This document shows, piece after piece, positions 8,118 to 16,920 of a stretch of 64,000 nucleotides of DNA. The stretch is from the NCBI GenBank assembly GCA_963975885.1, contig CAXBIS010000003.1, positions 124,001 to 188,000 on the forward strand, read 5' to 3'. The notes beneath the pieces were generated by a model. The model had not been told where the DNA came from, did not search any database, and saw nothing but the letters and a program-made list of their open reading frames with translations. The stretch is from Pseudazoarcus sp963975885. Its GTDB lineage: Bacteria; Pseudomonadota; Gammaproteobacteria; Burkholderiales; Rhodocyclaceae. A program made the translations under genes and the position numbers. Every line of letters starts with the position of its first letter. Within the stretch, counting starts at the first letter, position 1.

Positions 8118-8600
8118 ATGAGACTGACCACCAAAGGACGTTTCGCAGTGACTGCGATGATCGATCTGGCGTCGCGCGAAGGCGACGGGCCGGTGACGCT
8201 CGCGGGCATCGCGGACCGCCAGAAGATTTCGCTCTCATATCTTGAACAGCTGTTCGGCAAGCTGCGCCGCTACAAGCTCGTCTCGAGCGTGCGCGGACCG
8301 GGTGGTGGCTATCGGCTGGCACGTGACATCCACGGAATCACGGTGGCCGACATCATCGTCGCTGTTGACGAGCCGCTTGATGCGACGCAGTGCGGCGGCA
8401 AGCTCAACTGTCACGACGAGCACCGCTGCATGACCCACGACCTGTGGGCCAACCTGAACAAACGCATGTACGAGTATCTTGATTCGGTGACGCTGTCCGC
8501 GCTCGTAAATCAGGAGGTCAAGGCCGATCCGGACGTCAACGTGATCAAGGACGTGCGCCGTCGCGCGACGATTTCGCTGCGCGAGGCGGCGGCGGTCTGA
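8118..8600 (+). CDS. iscR: Fe-S cluster assembly transcriptional regulator IscR
   Basis: Rrf2-family winged-helix regulator that carries a [2Fe-2S] cluster and controls its own operon. The 160-aa protein has the family DNA-binding start MRLTTKGRFAVTAMIDLA, the SVRGPGGGYRLAR wing, and the cluster ligands C92, C98, C104 and H107 in the same spacing as E. coli IscR. The promoter upstream carries two type 1 IscR palindromes, supporting autorepression. It is the first gene of a nine-gene isc run. Confidence 0.97.
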   Translation: MRLTTKGRFAVTAMIDLASREGDGPVTLAGIADRQKISLSYLEQLFGKLRRYKLVSSVRGPGGGYRLARDIHGITVADIIVAVDEPLDATQCGGKLNCHDEHRCMTHDLWANLNKRMYEYLDSVTLSALVNQEVKADPDVNVIKDVRRRATISLREAAAV

Positions 8601-8611
8601 GGATGGGCAGA

Positions 8612-9760
8612 ATGTTCGCTCCCGCGTATCTCGACTGGAACGCCACTTCGCCGCTCGCCCCCGAGGTGCGCGAGGCGATGCTGCCGTGGCTGGGCGAGCG
8701 CTTCGGCAACGCGTCCAGCCGTCACGAGTACGGCCGTCAGGCGCGCGCCGCGATCGACGAGGCGCGCGAGCGTGTCGCGGCAGCGGTCGGCGCACACCCC
8801 ACCGAAGTGGTGTTCACGAGCGGCGGTTCGGAGGCGAACAACCTGTTCATCAAGGGTGCGGCTGCATGCATGAAGCCGGGTTTGGTCGCGATCAGCGCAA
8901 TCGAGCACCCCTGCGTGCGCGAGCCTGCGAAGCAATTACGGCGCGCCGGCTGGGATGTGGTCGAGCTCGCGGTCGATACGGCCGGGCGCATCGACCGTAA
9001 TCACTGGCAGGCGGTGCTCGAGCGTCGGCCGAAGCTGCTGTCGGTGATGTTCGCGAACAATGAATCGGGCGTGCTACAGCCGATTGCCGAGCTGGCTTCC
9101 GAGGCTCGTGAGGCACGGGTCTGGCTGCATACGGACGCCGTGCAGGCGCTGGGCAAGATCGAGGTCGATTTCCGCGCGCTCGGCGTGCATGCGATGACGC
9201 TCTCGTCGCACAAGATCGGCGGGCCGATCGGCGCCGGTGCGCTGGTGCTCGACAAGCGGGTGGAACTTGCGCCGCTGATCGCCGGCGGGGGCCAGGAACG
9301 TGGTCTGCGCTCGGGCACCGAGAACGTCGCGGCCATCGTCGGATTCGGCGTGGCCTGCCAACTCGCTGCGGCGAGGGCGGAGGACGAGCACCATCGATTG
9401 AGCGCCTTGCGTGATCGGCTGGAGATCCTGCTCGCCGAGACGGGCACGCGAATCTTCTCGCGTGAGGCCGAGCGGCTGCCCAACACCAGCTTCTTCGCGG
9501 TCGATGGCATCGACGGCGAGACGCTGGTCGGCAAGCTCGATCGCGCCGGCTTCGCCTGCGCCAGCGGTTCGGCCTGTTCCAGCGCCAACCCGGAGCCTTC
9601 GCACACCCTCACGGCGATGGGTGTGGATGAGACGCTGGCGCGCAACGCCGTGCGCGTGAGTCTGGGCCCGACGACGACCGCCGATGACATTGAACGCTTT
9701 GCCGAGACCTTTGCACGTCAGGTCAAGGAATTGAAAGAACTGGCCGCGGTAGCGGCCTGA
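8612..9760 (+). CDS. Additional NifS/IscS-type cysteine desulfurase
   Basis: PLP enzyme predicted to release sulfur from cysteine as an enzyme persulfide. The 382-aa protein has the N-terminal YLDWNATSPL block, the PLP-lysine region LSSHKIGGPIGAG, the GGGQERGLRSGT loop, and the mobile catalytic loop with cysteine in SGSACSSANPEPSH. It is a class I (NifS/IscS) desulfurase but clearly diverged from the IscS encoded 34 nt downstream, and it sits between iscR and iscS, where E. coli has nothing. I chose the ATG at 8612 because GAGGA lies 8 nt before it; the ATG at 8603 would touch the ribosome site. Its partner scaffold is unknown; it may share IscU or feed another sulfur acceptor. Confidence 0.9.
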   Translation: MFAPAYLDWNATSPLAPEVREAMLPWLGERFGNASSRHEYGRQARAAIDEARERVAAAVGAHPTEVVFTSGGSEANNLFIKGAAACMKPGLVAISAIEHPCVREPAKQLRRAGWDVVELAVDTAGRIDRNHWQAVLERRPKLLSVMFANNESGVLQPIAELASEAREARVWLHTDAVQALGKIEVDFRALGVHAMTLSSHKIGGPIGAGALVLDKRVELAPLIAGGGQERGLRSGTENVAAIVGFGVACQLAAARAEDEHHRLSALRDRLEILLAETGTRIFSREAERLPNTSFFAVDGIDGETLVGKLDRAGFACASGSACSSANPEPSHTLTAMGVDETLARNAVRVSLGPTTTADDIERFAETFARQVKELKELAAVAA

Positions 9761-9794
9761 CGAACACGATCAACACAGGTTCTGGAGATACATG

Positions 9795-11006
9795 ATGCTG
9801 AAGTTCCCGATCTATCTCGACTATTCGGCCACGACCCCGGTCGATCCGCGCGTTGCAGAGAAGATGATTCCCTGGCTGACCGAGCAGTTCGGCAACCCGG
9901 CGAGCCGCTCGCATGCGTTCGGCTGGGACGCCGAGAAGGCCGTCGAGGACGCGCGTGGCGAAGTCGCCGCGCTGGTCGGTGCCGATCCGCGCGAGATCAT
10001 CTGGACCTCGGGCGCGACCGAGTCCAACAACCTTGCAATCAAGGGCGCGGCCCAGTTCTACAAGGGCAAGGGCAAGCACATCCTGACGGTCAAGACCGAA
10101 CACAAGGCGGTGCTCGACACCGTGCGGGAACTCGAGCGACTCGGCTTCGAGGCGACCTATCTGGATGTGCAGGAAGATGGCCTGATCGACATTGAACAGT
10201 TCAAGGCGGCCTTGCGTCCGGACACCATCGTGGTGTCGGTGATGATGGTCAACAACGAGATCGGCGTGATCCAGCCGATCGCCGAGATCGGTGAAATCTG
10301 TCGCGACAAGGGCATCGTCTTCCACGTCGATGCCGCGCAGGCCACCGGCAAGGTCGCGATCGACCTGAAGGAACTGAAAGTCGATCTGATGTCGTTCTCC
10401 GCGCACAAGACCTACGGCCCCAAGGGCATGGGTGCGCTGTACGTGCGCCGCAAGCCGCGTGTGCGCCTGGAGGCCCAGATGCACGGCGGCGGCCATGAGC
10501 GCGGTCTGCGTTCGGGCACGCTGGCGACGCACCAGATCGTCGGCATGGGCGAGGCCTTTCGCCTCGCACGCCTCGAAATGGGCGCCGAGAACGAGCGCAT
10601 CCGCATGCTGCGCGACCGCCTGCTCGACGGTTTCAAGGACATGGAAGCCGTGTATGTGAACGGCGACCTCGAGCACCGCGTGCCGCACAACCTGAACATC
10701 TCGTTCGCCTATGTCGAAGGCGAGTCGCTGATCATGGCAATCAAGGATGTCGCGGTGTCTTCGGGTTCGGCCTGCACTTCGGCGAGTCTGGAGCCGTCCT
10801 ACGTGCTGCGCGCGCTGGGCCGCAACGACGAACTTGCACACAGCTCGATCCGCTTCACGATCGGTCGCTTCACGACGGTCGAGGAAATCGACTTTGCGAT
10901 CGATCTGCTCCACAAGCGCATCGGCAAGCTGCGCGAACTGTCCCCGCTGTGGGAGATGGTTCAGGAAGGCATCGATCTCGATACCGTACAATGGGCGGCT
11001 CACTAA
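9795..11006 (+). CDS. iscS: Cysteine desulfurase IscS
   Basis: Main housekeeping cysteine desulfurase: PLP-dependent transfer of cysteine sulfur to IscU for Fe-S assembly and to tRNA thiolation and other pathways. The 403-aa protein is close to E. coli IscS in motif and length: PIYLDYSATTPVDPRVAEKM near the start, PLP lysine in SFSAHKTYGPKG, and catalytic Cys in SSGSACTSASLEPSYVL. Two adjacent ATGs exist (9792 and 9795); GGAG at 9784-9787 is better spaced for 9795. It is third in the isc run. Confidence 0.97.
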   Translation: MLKFPIYLDYSATTPVDPRVAEKMIPWLTEQFGNPASRSHAFGWDAEKAVEDARGEVAALVGADPREIIWTSGATESNNLAIKGAAQFYKGKGKHILTVKTEHKAVLDTVRELERLGFEATYLDVQEDGLIDIEQFKAALRPDTIVVSVMMVNNEIGVIQPIAEIGEICRDKGIVFHVDAAQATGKVAIDLKELKVDLMSFSAHKTYGPKGMGALYVRRKPRVRLEAQMHGGGHERGLRSGTLATHQIVGMGEAFRLARLEMGAENERIRMLRDRLLDGFKDMEAVYVNGDLEHRVPHNLNISFAYVEGESLIMAIKDVAVSSGSACTSASLEPSYVLRALGRNDELAHSSIRFTIGRFTTVEEIDFAIDLLHKRIGKLRELSPLWEMVQEGIDLDTVQWAAH

Positions 11007-11037
11007 GAGCTGGCCGGATTCACCAGGAGAGACAGCA

Positions 11038-11421
11038 ATGGCATACAGCGAAAAACTACTCGACCATTACGAGAACCCCCGCAACGTCGGTTCCCTCACG
11101 AAGGAAGACAATGACGTGGGTACCGGCATGGTGGGCGCTCCGGCCTGTGGCGACGTGATGAAGCTGCAGATCAAGGTCGGCACGAACGGCATCATCGAAG
11201 ACGCCAAGTTCAAGACCTACGGCTGCGGTTCGGCGATCGCGTCGAGCTCGCTGGTCACCGAGTGGGTCAAGGGCAAGACCGTCGATGAGGCCTTGTCGAT
11301 CAAGAACACGCAGATCGCCGAAGAGCTGGCCTTGCCGCCGGTCAAGATCCACTGTTCGATCCTCGCCGAGGACGCCATCAAGGCGGCCATCGCCGATTAC
11401 AAGAAAAAGCACGAGGCCTGA
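11038..11421 (+). CDS. iscU: Fe-S cluster assembly scaffold IscU
   Basis: Scaffold on which [2Fe-2S] clusters are built from IscS sulfur before transfer with HscA/HscB help. The 127-aa protein has the conserved ligands C37, D39, C63, H105 and C106, and the LPPVK chaperone-recognition motif at residues 99-103. A GGAGA ribosome site precedes the ATG. Fully conventional and directly downstream of iscS. Confidence 0.98.
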   Translation: MAYSEKLLDHYENPRNVGSLTKEDNDVGTGMVGAPACGDVMKLQIKVGTNGIIEDAKFKTYGCGSAIASSSLVTEWVKGKTVDEALSIKNTQIAEELALPPVKIHCSILAEDAIKAAIADYKKKHEA

Positions 11422-11425
11422 TCGA

Positions 11426-11767
11426 ATGGCCGAGATCGCGACCCGTGGCGTGACGCTGTCCGAGCGGGCGGCGAAACACGTCGGTAACTATCTGACCAAG
11501 CGCGGCAAGGGCTTCGGCATCCGTCTGGGTGTGCGCACCAGCGGATGCTCGGGCATGGCCTACAAGCTCGAGTTCGTCGACGAGGCCCTGCCCGAGGATC
11601 TGGTGTTCGAAAGCCACGGCGTGCGCGTCGTCATCGATCCGAAGAGCGTGCCGTATCTCGAGGGCACCGAGCTTGACTTCGTGCGAGAGGGGCTGAACGA
11701 AGGTTTCAAGTTCAACAACCCCAACGTCAAGGACGAATGCGGCTGCGGCGAGAGCTTCAACGTCTGA
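11426..11767 (+). CDS. iscA: A-type Fe-S carrier IscA
   Basis: Carrier that accepts or transfers Fe-S clusters, important for [4Fe-4S] maturation. The 113-aa protein has the three invariant cysteines C41 (TSGCSG), C105 and C107 (ECGCGESF). It starts 4 nt after iscU. The initial MAEIATRGVTLSERAA is slightly longer than E. coli IscA but typical of beta- and gammaproteobacterial members. Confidence 0.96.
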   Translation: MAEIATRGVTLSERAAKHVGNYLTKRGKGFGIRLGVRTSGCSGMAYKLEFVDEALPEDLVFESHGVRVVIDPKSVPYLEGTELDFVREGLNEGFKFNNPNVKDECGCGESFNV

Positions 11768-11790
11768 GAGCGTTTGAAGAAAGAGCCTCG

Positions 11791-12324
11791 ATGAGCAACG
11801 ACCTGCAGCAGGACTTCTTCGCACTGTTCGGATTGGCGCGGCATTTCCGCATCGATGAGGCGACGCTGGAATCGGCCTATCACGAGCTGCATTCCACGGT
11901 TCATCCCGACCGCCACGCGCATCTGCCCGACGCCGACCGGCGCCGGGCGATGCAGTGGGCTACCCGCGTCAACGAAGCCTTCGACACGTTGAAGAAGCCC
12001 TTGTCGCGCGCACGCTATCTGGTCGAACTGGCCGGGCACGACGTTGGCGTCGAGACCAACACCGCGATGTCGCCCGAGTTCCTGATGGAGCAGATGGAAT
12101 GGCGTGAAGCGGTCGAGGAGGCCGAACAGGCCGCCGACGCGAGCGCGCTCGAACACCTGCACCATCGGCTGCGTGGCCATTCACGCGATCTCGTTGATCA
12201 ACTCGCCCATCAGCTCGATGACGAGGAAGACGTCGCCGGCGCGGCCGAGTCCGTGCGCCGGCTGATGTTCCTCGACAAGCTCAGACACGAAATAGACGAC
12301 GCCCTAGAGGCGCTGGACAACTGA
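11791..12324 (+). CDS. hscB: Co-chaperone HscB (J-type)
   Basis: J-domain protein that delivers IscU to HscA and stimulates its ATPase. The 177-aa protein has an N-terminal J domain with the HPD motif (HSTVHPDRHAH) and a C-terminal three-helix bundle rich in acidic residues that binds IscU. It is preceded by an AAAGAG ribosome site and followed 3 nt later by hscA. Confidence 0.96.
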   Translation: MSNDLQQDFFALFGLARHFRIDEATLESAYHELHSTVHPDRHAHLPDADRRRAMQWATRVNEAFDTLKKPLSRARYLVELAGHDVGVETNTAMSPEFLMEQMEWREAVEEAEQAADASALEHLHHRLRGHSRDLVDQLAHQLDDEEDVAGAAESVRRLMFLDKLRHEIDDALEALDN

Positions 12325-12327
12325 CTC

Positions 12328-14196
12328 ATGGCATTACTGCAGATCGCCGAACCGGGCGAGGCGACCGAGCCGCATCGGCATCGCCTGGCCGCAGGTATCG
12401 ACCTCGGCACCACCAATTCGCTTGTCGCGACCGTGCGCAGCGGCAGCGCCGAATGCCTGCCTGACGCGCAGGGCGGCATCCTGCTACCTTCGGTCGTGCA
12501 TTACCGTGCGGACGGAAGCGTGGACGTCGGCGTCGACGCGCTGGCGCATGCGTCGACCGATCCGGGCAACACCATCGCATCGGTCAAGCGCTTCATGGGG
12601 CGTGGTCTGGCCGACCTGACCCATCCCGAATCTCTGCCCTACGAATTCGCTGATGGCGAGGGCATGCTGCGATTGCGCACCTGCCAGGGCATCAAGAGCC
12701 CGGTGGAGGTCTCTGCGGAGATCCTCAAGTCGCTCGTGCAACGTGCCGAGGAGTCCCTGGGTGGCGCGCTCACCGGTGTCGTCATCACGGTGCCGGCGTA
12801 CTTCGACGACGCACAGCGCCAGGCGACCAAGGATGCGGCCCGGCTGGCCGGCGTCGAGGTGCTGCGCCTGCTCAACGAGCCGACCGCCGCGGCCGTCGCC
12901 TACGGTCTGGACAACGCCTCCGAAGGCGTGTTTGCCGTCTACGACCTGGGCGGCGGCACCTTCGACATTTCCATCCTCAAGCTATCTCGCGGCATCTTCG
13001 AAGTATTGGCCACCAATGGCGACAGCGCGCTTGGCGGTGACGACTTCGACCACCGCATCTACGAGTGGATCGTCGAGACGGCCGGCATTGCCAAGCCGGA
13101 TGATGGCGACGTGCGCACCCTGCTGCAACAGGCCCGCGCTGCCAAGGAAGCGCTGTCGACAAGCGAGCGCACGCAGGTGCGCGCGACGCTTGCCGACGGC
13201 CAGCAGCTCGACGTCGAACTCACGCGCGAGACCTTCGAGCGCGTCACGGCCGATCTGGTGCGCCGCACCCTTGCGCCGGTTCGCAAGGCCCTGCGTGACG
13301 CGGGCCTGGACCCCGAAGACGTCGCCGGTGTGGTGATGGTCGGCGGCGCCACGCGGATGCCGCACGTCCAGGCCGCGGTTGCCAGCCACTTCGGTCGCGC
13401 GCCACTCAACAATCTCGACCCGGACCGGGTGGTTGCGATGGGTGCCGCGATCCAGGCCAACGTGCTGGCCGGCAATCGCAGTGCCGACGAGGACTGGCTG
13501 TTGCTCGACGTGATCCCGTTGTCTCTCGGCATCGAGACCATGGGCGGGCTGGCCGAGCGCATCGTACCGCGCAACTCCACCTTGCCGACTGCACGCGCGC
13601 AGGAGTTCACGACCTTCAAGGATGGCCAGACCGCGATGGCCATCCACGTCGTGCAGGGCGAGCGCGAACTGGTCTCGGATTGTCGCTCTCTGGCGCGTTT
13701 CGAGCTGCGCGGCATTCCGCCGATGACGGCCGGTGCGGCACGCATCCGCGTGACATTCCAGGTCGACGCCGACGGGCTGTTGTCGGTGTCCGCGCGCGAA
13801 CTGTCCTCGGGCGTTGAAGCAAGCATCGCGGTCAAGCCGTCCTATGGCCTGGGCGATGACGAGATCGCGTCCATGCTGAGGGCAGGCATGGAGCACGCCG
13901 GCGAGGACATGAACGCGCGCGCCTTGCGCGAACAGGTGGTCGAGGCCGAACGCGCAATCGAAGCCGTAGAGCAGGCACTGCGTGCCGACGGCGAGCTGAT
14001 CACCGACAACGAGCGTGCGCGCATCGACACAGCGGTGGCCGAACTGCAGGGCTTGCGTGAGGGCGACGACCATCTCGCGATCAAGGCAGGCATCGAGCGT
14101 CTTTCGCAGGCGACCGACGAATTCGCTGCGCGACGCATGGACAAAAGCATTCGGGCCGCGCTTGCGGGCCGCAACGTCAACGAGATTTCCCTATGA
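12328..14196 (+). CDS. hscA: Fe-S assembly Hsp70 chaperone HscA
   Basis: Specialised Hsp70 that binds the LPPVK motif of IscU and drives cluster transfer with ATP. The 622-aa protein has the actin-like ATPase domain (AGIDLGTTNSLVA near residue 23, VYDLGGGTFDISIL, VVMVGGATRMPHVQ), then the peptide-binding domain and a helical lid. It lacks the DnaK C-terminal EEVD-like tail, as expected for HscA. The stop overlaps the fdx start as ATGA. Confidence 0.97.
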   Translation: MALLQIAEPGEATEPHRHRLAAGIDLGTTNSLVATVRSGSAECLPDAQGGILLPSVVHYRADGSVDVGVDALAHASTDPGNTIASVKRFMGRGLADLTHPESLPYEFADGEGMLRLRTCQGIKSPVEVSAEILKSLVQRAEESLGGALTGVVITVPAYFDDAQRQATKDAARLAGVEVLRLLNEPTAAAVAYGLDNASEGVFAVYDLGGGTFDISILKLSRGIFEVLATNGDSALGGDDFDHRIYEWIVETAGIAKPDDGDVRTLLQQARAAKEALSTSERTQVRATLADGQQLDVELTRETFERVTADLVRRTLAPVRKALRDAGLDPEDVAGVVMVGGATRMPHVQAAVASHFGRAPLNNLDPDRVVAMGAAIQANVLAGNRSADEDWLLLDVIPLSLGIETMGGLAERIVPRNSTLPTARAQEFTTFKDGQTAMAIHVVQGERELVSDCRSLARFELRGIPPMTAGAARIRVTFQVDADGLLSVSARELSSGVEASIAVKPSYGLGDDEIASMLRAGMEHAGEDMNARALREQVVEAERAIEAVEQALRADGELITDNERARIDTAVAELQGLREGDDHLAIKAGIERLSQATDEFAARRMDKSIRAALAGRNVNEISL

Positions 14197-14531
14197 CCCA
14201 GATCATCGTCCTGCCGCATGTCGAACTGTGCCCGGACGGCACCGTCATCGAGGCCGAACCCGGCACCTCGATCTGCGACAGCCTGCTCGCCAACGACATC
14301 GAGATCGAGCACGCCTGCGAAAAATCCTGCGCGTGTACGACCTGCCACGTCATCGTGCGAGAGGGCTTCGAGGCGCTGAACGAGGCGACCGAGGATGAAG
14401 AGGACCTGCTCGACAAGGCCTGGGGCCTGGAGCCGCAATCGCGCCTGTCGTGCCAGGCACTGGTCACCGACACGCCGCTGGTGGTCGAGATTCCGCGCTA
14501 CACCATCAACATGGCACGGGAGAATCACTGA
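14193..14531 (+). CDS. fdx: [2Fe-2S] ferredoxin of the ISC system
   Basis: Electron donor for Fe-S cluster synthesis on IscU. The 112-aa protein has the cluster ligands C42, C48, C51 and C87, matching E. coli Fdx; C46 is an extra nearby cysteine that is also common in the family. The ATGA overlap with hscA and one-base TGATG overlap with iscX indicate tight co-translation. Confidence 0.97.
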   Translation: MTQIIVLPHVELCPDGTVIEAEPGTSICDSLLANDIEIEHACEKSCACTTCHVIVREGFEALNEATEDEEDLLDKAWGLEPQSRLSCQALVTDTPLVVEIPRYTINMARENH

Positions 14532-14725
14532 TGAAGTGGACTGACGTACAGGAAATCGGGATCCAGCTCGCCGACCGTCACCCCGATGTCGACCCGCTGC
14601 GCATCAACTTTGTGGACCTGATGAACTGGGTGGTCGAACTACCCGAGTTCGACGACGACCCCAAGCACTGCGGCGAACGCATCCTCGAGGCCATTCAGCA
14701 GGCCTGGATCGACGAGGCCGAATAG
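14531..14725 (+). CDS. iscX: Fe-S assembly protein IscX
   Basis: Small acidic protein (64 aa) that binds IscS and iron and modulates cluster assembly rate. Seen: the family start MKWTDVQEIG, the central INFVDLMNWVVELPEF and the DDPKHCGERILEAIQ segment. It is last in the isc run, followed by a strong intrinsic terminator 21 nt after the stop. Confidence 0.96.
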   Translation: MKWTDVQEIGIQLADRHPDVDPLRINFVDLMNWVVELPEFDDDPKHCGERILEAIQQAWIDEAE

Positions 14726-14746
14726 GTCGCAACGCGAGACACAAGA

Positions 14747-14777
14747 GAACGGCGCCATTTGGCGCCGTTCCTTTTTT
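14747..14777 (+). terminator. Intrinsic terminator of the isc operon
   Basis: Perfect 10-bp stem, GAACGGCGCC (14747-14756) pairing with GGCGCCGTTC (14761-14770), with an ATTT loop and a following CTTTTTT. It lies just after iscX and before the end of convergent prmB. The U-tract is only on the forward strand, so it mainly serves the isc operon. Confidence 0.92.
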
Positions 14778-14802
14778 CGAACTCGGATTTACCTCGGCGG
14801 CC

Positions 14803-15729
14803 TCACAAATCTCCTGCCTGTACCAGGAACACCATGTCGTCGCCGCCGGAGGTCGGCAACCAGATCAACGGGAGATCGGGGAAGGCCGCCTCGACGAAGG
14901 CGCGGTTGTGGCCGACCTCGACGACAAGCAGGCCGTCGTCGGTGAGGTGGTCACGCGCACCGGCGAGAATGCGTCGCACCACGTCCATGCCGTCGTCGCC
15001 CGCGGCCAGCGCCATGCGCGGCTCGTGCAGATACTCGGCGGGCAGGGCGTCCATTGCTGCTGCGGTGACATAGGGGGGGTTGGACACGATCAGGTCGAAA
15101 CGCCGCCCGTGCAGGCCGTCAAAGACGTCCGAGCGCAGCAGTTCGACCCGATCATCGAGACCGTAGTCGTTGACGTTGCGTCGCGCCACCGCCAGGGCGT
15201 CCTCGGACAGGTCGGCGCCGACGACCTGCGCGTTCGGGAAGACATGCGCGATCAGAATCGCCAGGCAGCCCGAGCCGGTGCACAGGTCCAGCGCATTGCC
15301 GACCTCGCCGTGTTCGTGCAGCCATGGCGACAGGCCGTCGCTGAGCAGTTCTGCGAAGAACGAACGTGGCACGATTACGCGCGGATCGACGTAGAACCGG
15401 AAATCCCCCAGCCAGGCCTCATTGACCAGATAGGCCGTGGGAATGCGCTCGGACGCGCGCCGTTCGATGACCGCGTGCAGGGCCTCGCGTTCGTCAGCGG
15501 TGATCGACGCGTCGAGAAAGGGCTCGAGCCGGTCCAGCGGCAGCGACAGCGTGTGCAGAAGCAGCCAGGCGGCTTCGTCGAAGGCGTCATTGCAGCCGTG
15601 GCCGAAGTGCAGGCCGGCGCGGTTGAATCGGGTGACCGCGTAACGCAGCCAGTCGCGTAGCGTTACCAACTCGGCGAGCGGGCCGAAGTCATGATCGTGG
15701 TCGTGGTCGTCGTGGTCATGGTCGGTCAT
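14803..15729 (-). CDS. prmB: Protein-(glutamine-N5) methyltransferase, ribosomal protein L3-specific
   Basis: Methylates a glutamine of ribosomal protein L3 using SAM. The 308-aa protein has the PrmB/PrmC architecture: helical N-terminal domain, SAM motif ALDLCTGSGCLAILIA, and the catalytic SNPPY motif near residue 215. PRSFFAELL upstream of the SAM motif favours PrmB over PrmC. Unusual: the first 14 residues are almost only His and Asp (MTDHDHDDHDHDHD), a possible metal-binding tail. The start is 1 nt after the dapE stop, so the two are co-transcribed. Confidence 0.93.
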   Translation of the reverse strand: MTDHDHDDHDHDHDFGPLAELVTLRDWLRYAVTRFNRAGLHFGHGCNDAFDEAAWLLLHTLSLPLDRLEPFLDASITADEREALHAVIERRASERIPTAYLVNEAWLGDFRFYVDPRVIVPRSFFAELLSDGLSPWLHEHGEVGNALDLCTGSGCLAILIAHVFPNAQVVGADLSEDALAVARRNVNDYGLDDRVELLRSDVFDGLHGRRFDLIVSNPPYVTAAAMDALPAEYLHEPRMALAAGDDGMDVVRRILAGARDHLTDDGLLVVEVGHNRAFVEAAFPDLPLIWLPTSGGDDMVFLVQAGDL

Positions 15730-15730
15730 A

Positions 15731-16882
15731 TCAGGCCTTGGACGCGAGCAGGTTCGAGAGCGTGCGTGCGTAGATCGCCGAGAGCGGCTCGATGGAATCG
15801 ACCGGCACGCATTCGTTGAGTTGATGGATGGTCGCGTTGATCGGGCCGAACTCGACGACCTCGCGGCTGATGCGCGCGATGAAGCGCCCGTCCGAAGTGC
15901 CGCCGGTGGTCGATAGCTCGGTGTCGATGCCCGCGACGTCGCGGATTGCGCTGGAGAGGGCCTCGACCAGAGCGCCGCGCCCGGTCAGGTAGGGGTTGCC
16001 CGACAGGTGCCATGCAAGCTCGTACTCGACGCCATGGCGATCGAGGATCTCGTGCGTACGCGTTTTCAGTTCCTCGGCGGTGGTGACGGAGGCGAAGCGG
16101 AAGTTGAACAGCACTTCGCACTCGCCGGGAATCACGTTATTCGCGCCGGTGCCGGCGTGGATGTTCGACACCTGAAAGGTGGTGGGGGGGAAGAATTCGT
16201 TGCCGTCGTCCCAATGCGTCGCGGCCAGTTCCGCCAGCGCCGGCGCGAAGGCGTGTACGGGGTTCGTCGCCAGATGCGGATACGCCACGTGCCCTTGTTT
16301 TCCCTTGACGCGCAAGGTGCCCGACAGCGACCCGCGACGGCCGTTCTTGATCATGTCGCCCAGCGTCTTCACCGAGGTCGGCTCGCCGACGATGCAGTAG
16401 TCGAGCGTTTCGCCGCGCGCTTCGAGCGCATCGACGACGCGGACCGTGCCGTCGGTGGCCACGCCCTCCTCGTCGGAGGTGAGCAGCAGCGCAATCGAAC
16501 CGGCGTGGTCCGGATGATCGGCGATGAAAGTCTCGATCGCGGTCACGAATGCGGCGAGCGAGGTCTTCATGTCGGCCGCGCCACGCCCGTAGAGTTTGCC
16601 GTTACGGATCGTCGGTTCGAAGGGGGCCGAGTCCCAGCGATCGAGCGGACCGGTGGGAACGACATCGGTGTGGCCGGCGAAGCACAGCACGGGCGACGCC
16701 GTGCCGCGTCTTGCCCACAGATTGCACACGCCCGCCGAGTCGATGCGCTCGAGGCGGAAGTCCAGTGCGGCCAGGCGTTCGCCCAGCAGTTCGAGACAGC
16801 CCGCGTCTTCCGGCGTGACGGAGCGGCGCTCAATCAGTGCACGGGCGAGTTCAAGCGTGGGGGTAACTTCCGATACGGACAT
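15731..16882 (-). CDS. dapE: Succinyl-diaminopimelate desuccinylase
   Basis: Zinc hydrolase that removes succinate from N-succinyl-LL-diaminopimelate in lysine and peptidoglycan precursor synthesis. The 383-aa protein has M20 metallopeptidase motifs: GHTDVVPTGP (metal His and Asp), GRGAADMKTSLAAF (bridging Asp) and TSDEEG (catalytic and metal Glu). I start at 16882, where GAGAG sits upstream; an ATG at 16894 gives four more residues. It shares the lysine pathway with dapD and dapC nearby. Confidence 0.95.
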   Translation of the reverse strand: MSVSEVTPTLELARALIERRSVTPEDAGCLELLGERLAALDFRLERIDSAGVCNLWARRGTASPVLCFAGHTDVVPTGPLDRWDSAPFEPTIRNGKLYGRGAADMKTSLAAFVTAIETFIADHPDHAGSIALLLTSDEEGVATDGTVRVVDALEARGETLDYCIVGEPTSVKTLGDMIKNGRRGSLSGTLRVKGKQGHVAYPHLATNPVHAFAPALAELAATHWDDGNEFFPPTTFQVSNIHAGTGANNVIPGECEVLFNFRFASVTTAEELKTRTHEILDRHGVEYELAWHLSGNPYLTGRGALVEALSSAIRDVAGIDTELSTTGGTSDGRFIARISREVVEFGPINATIHQLNECVPVDSIEPLSAIYARTLSNLLASKA

Positions 16883-16920
16883 GAAAACTCTCATGGGTCC
16901 CGGTGCGCGACCGGGTCGGG

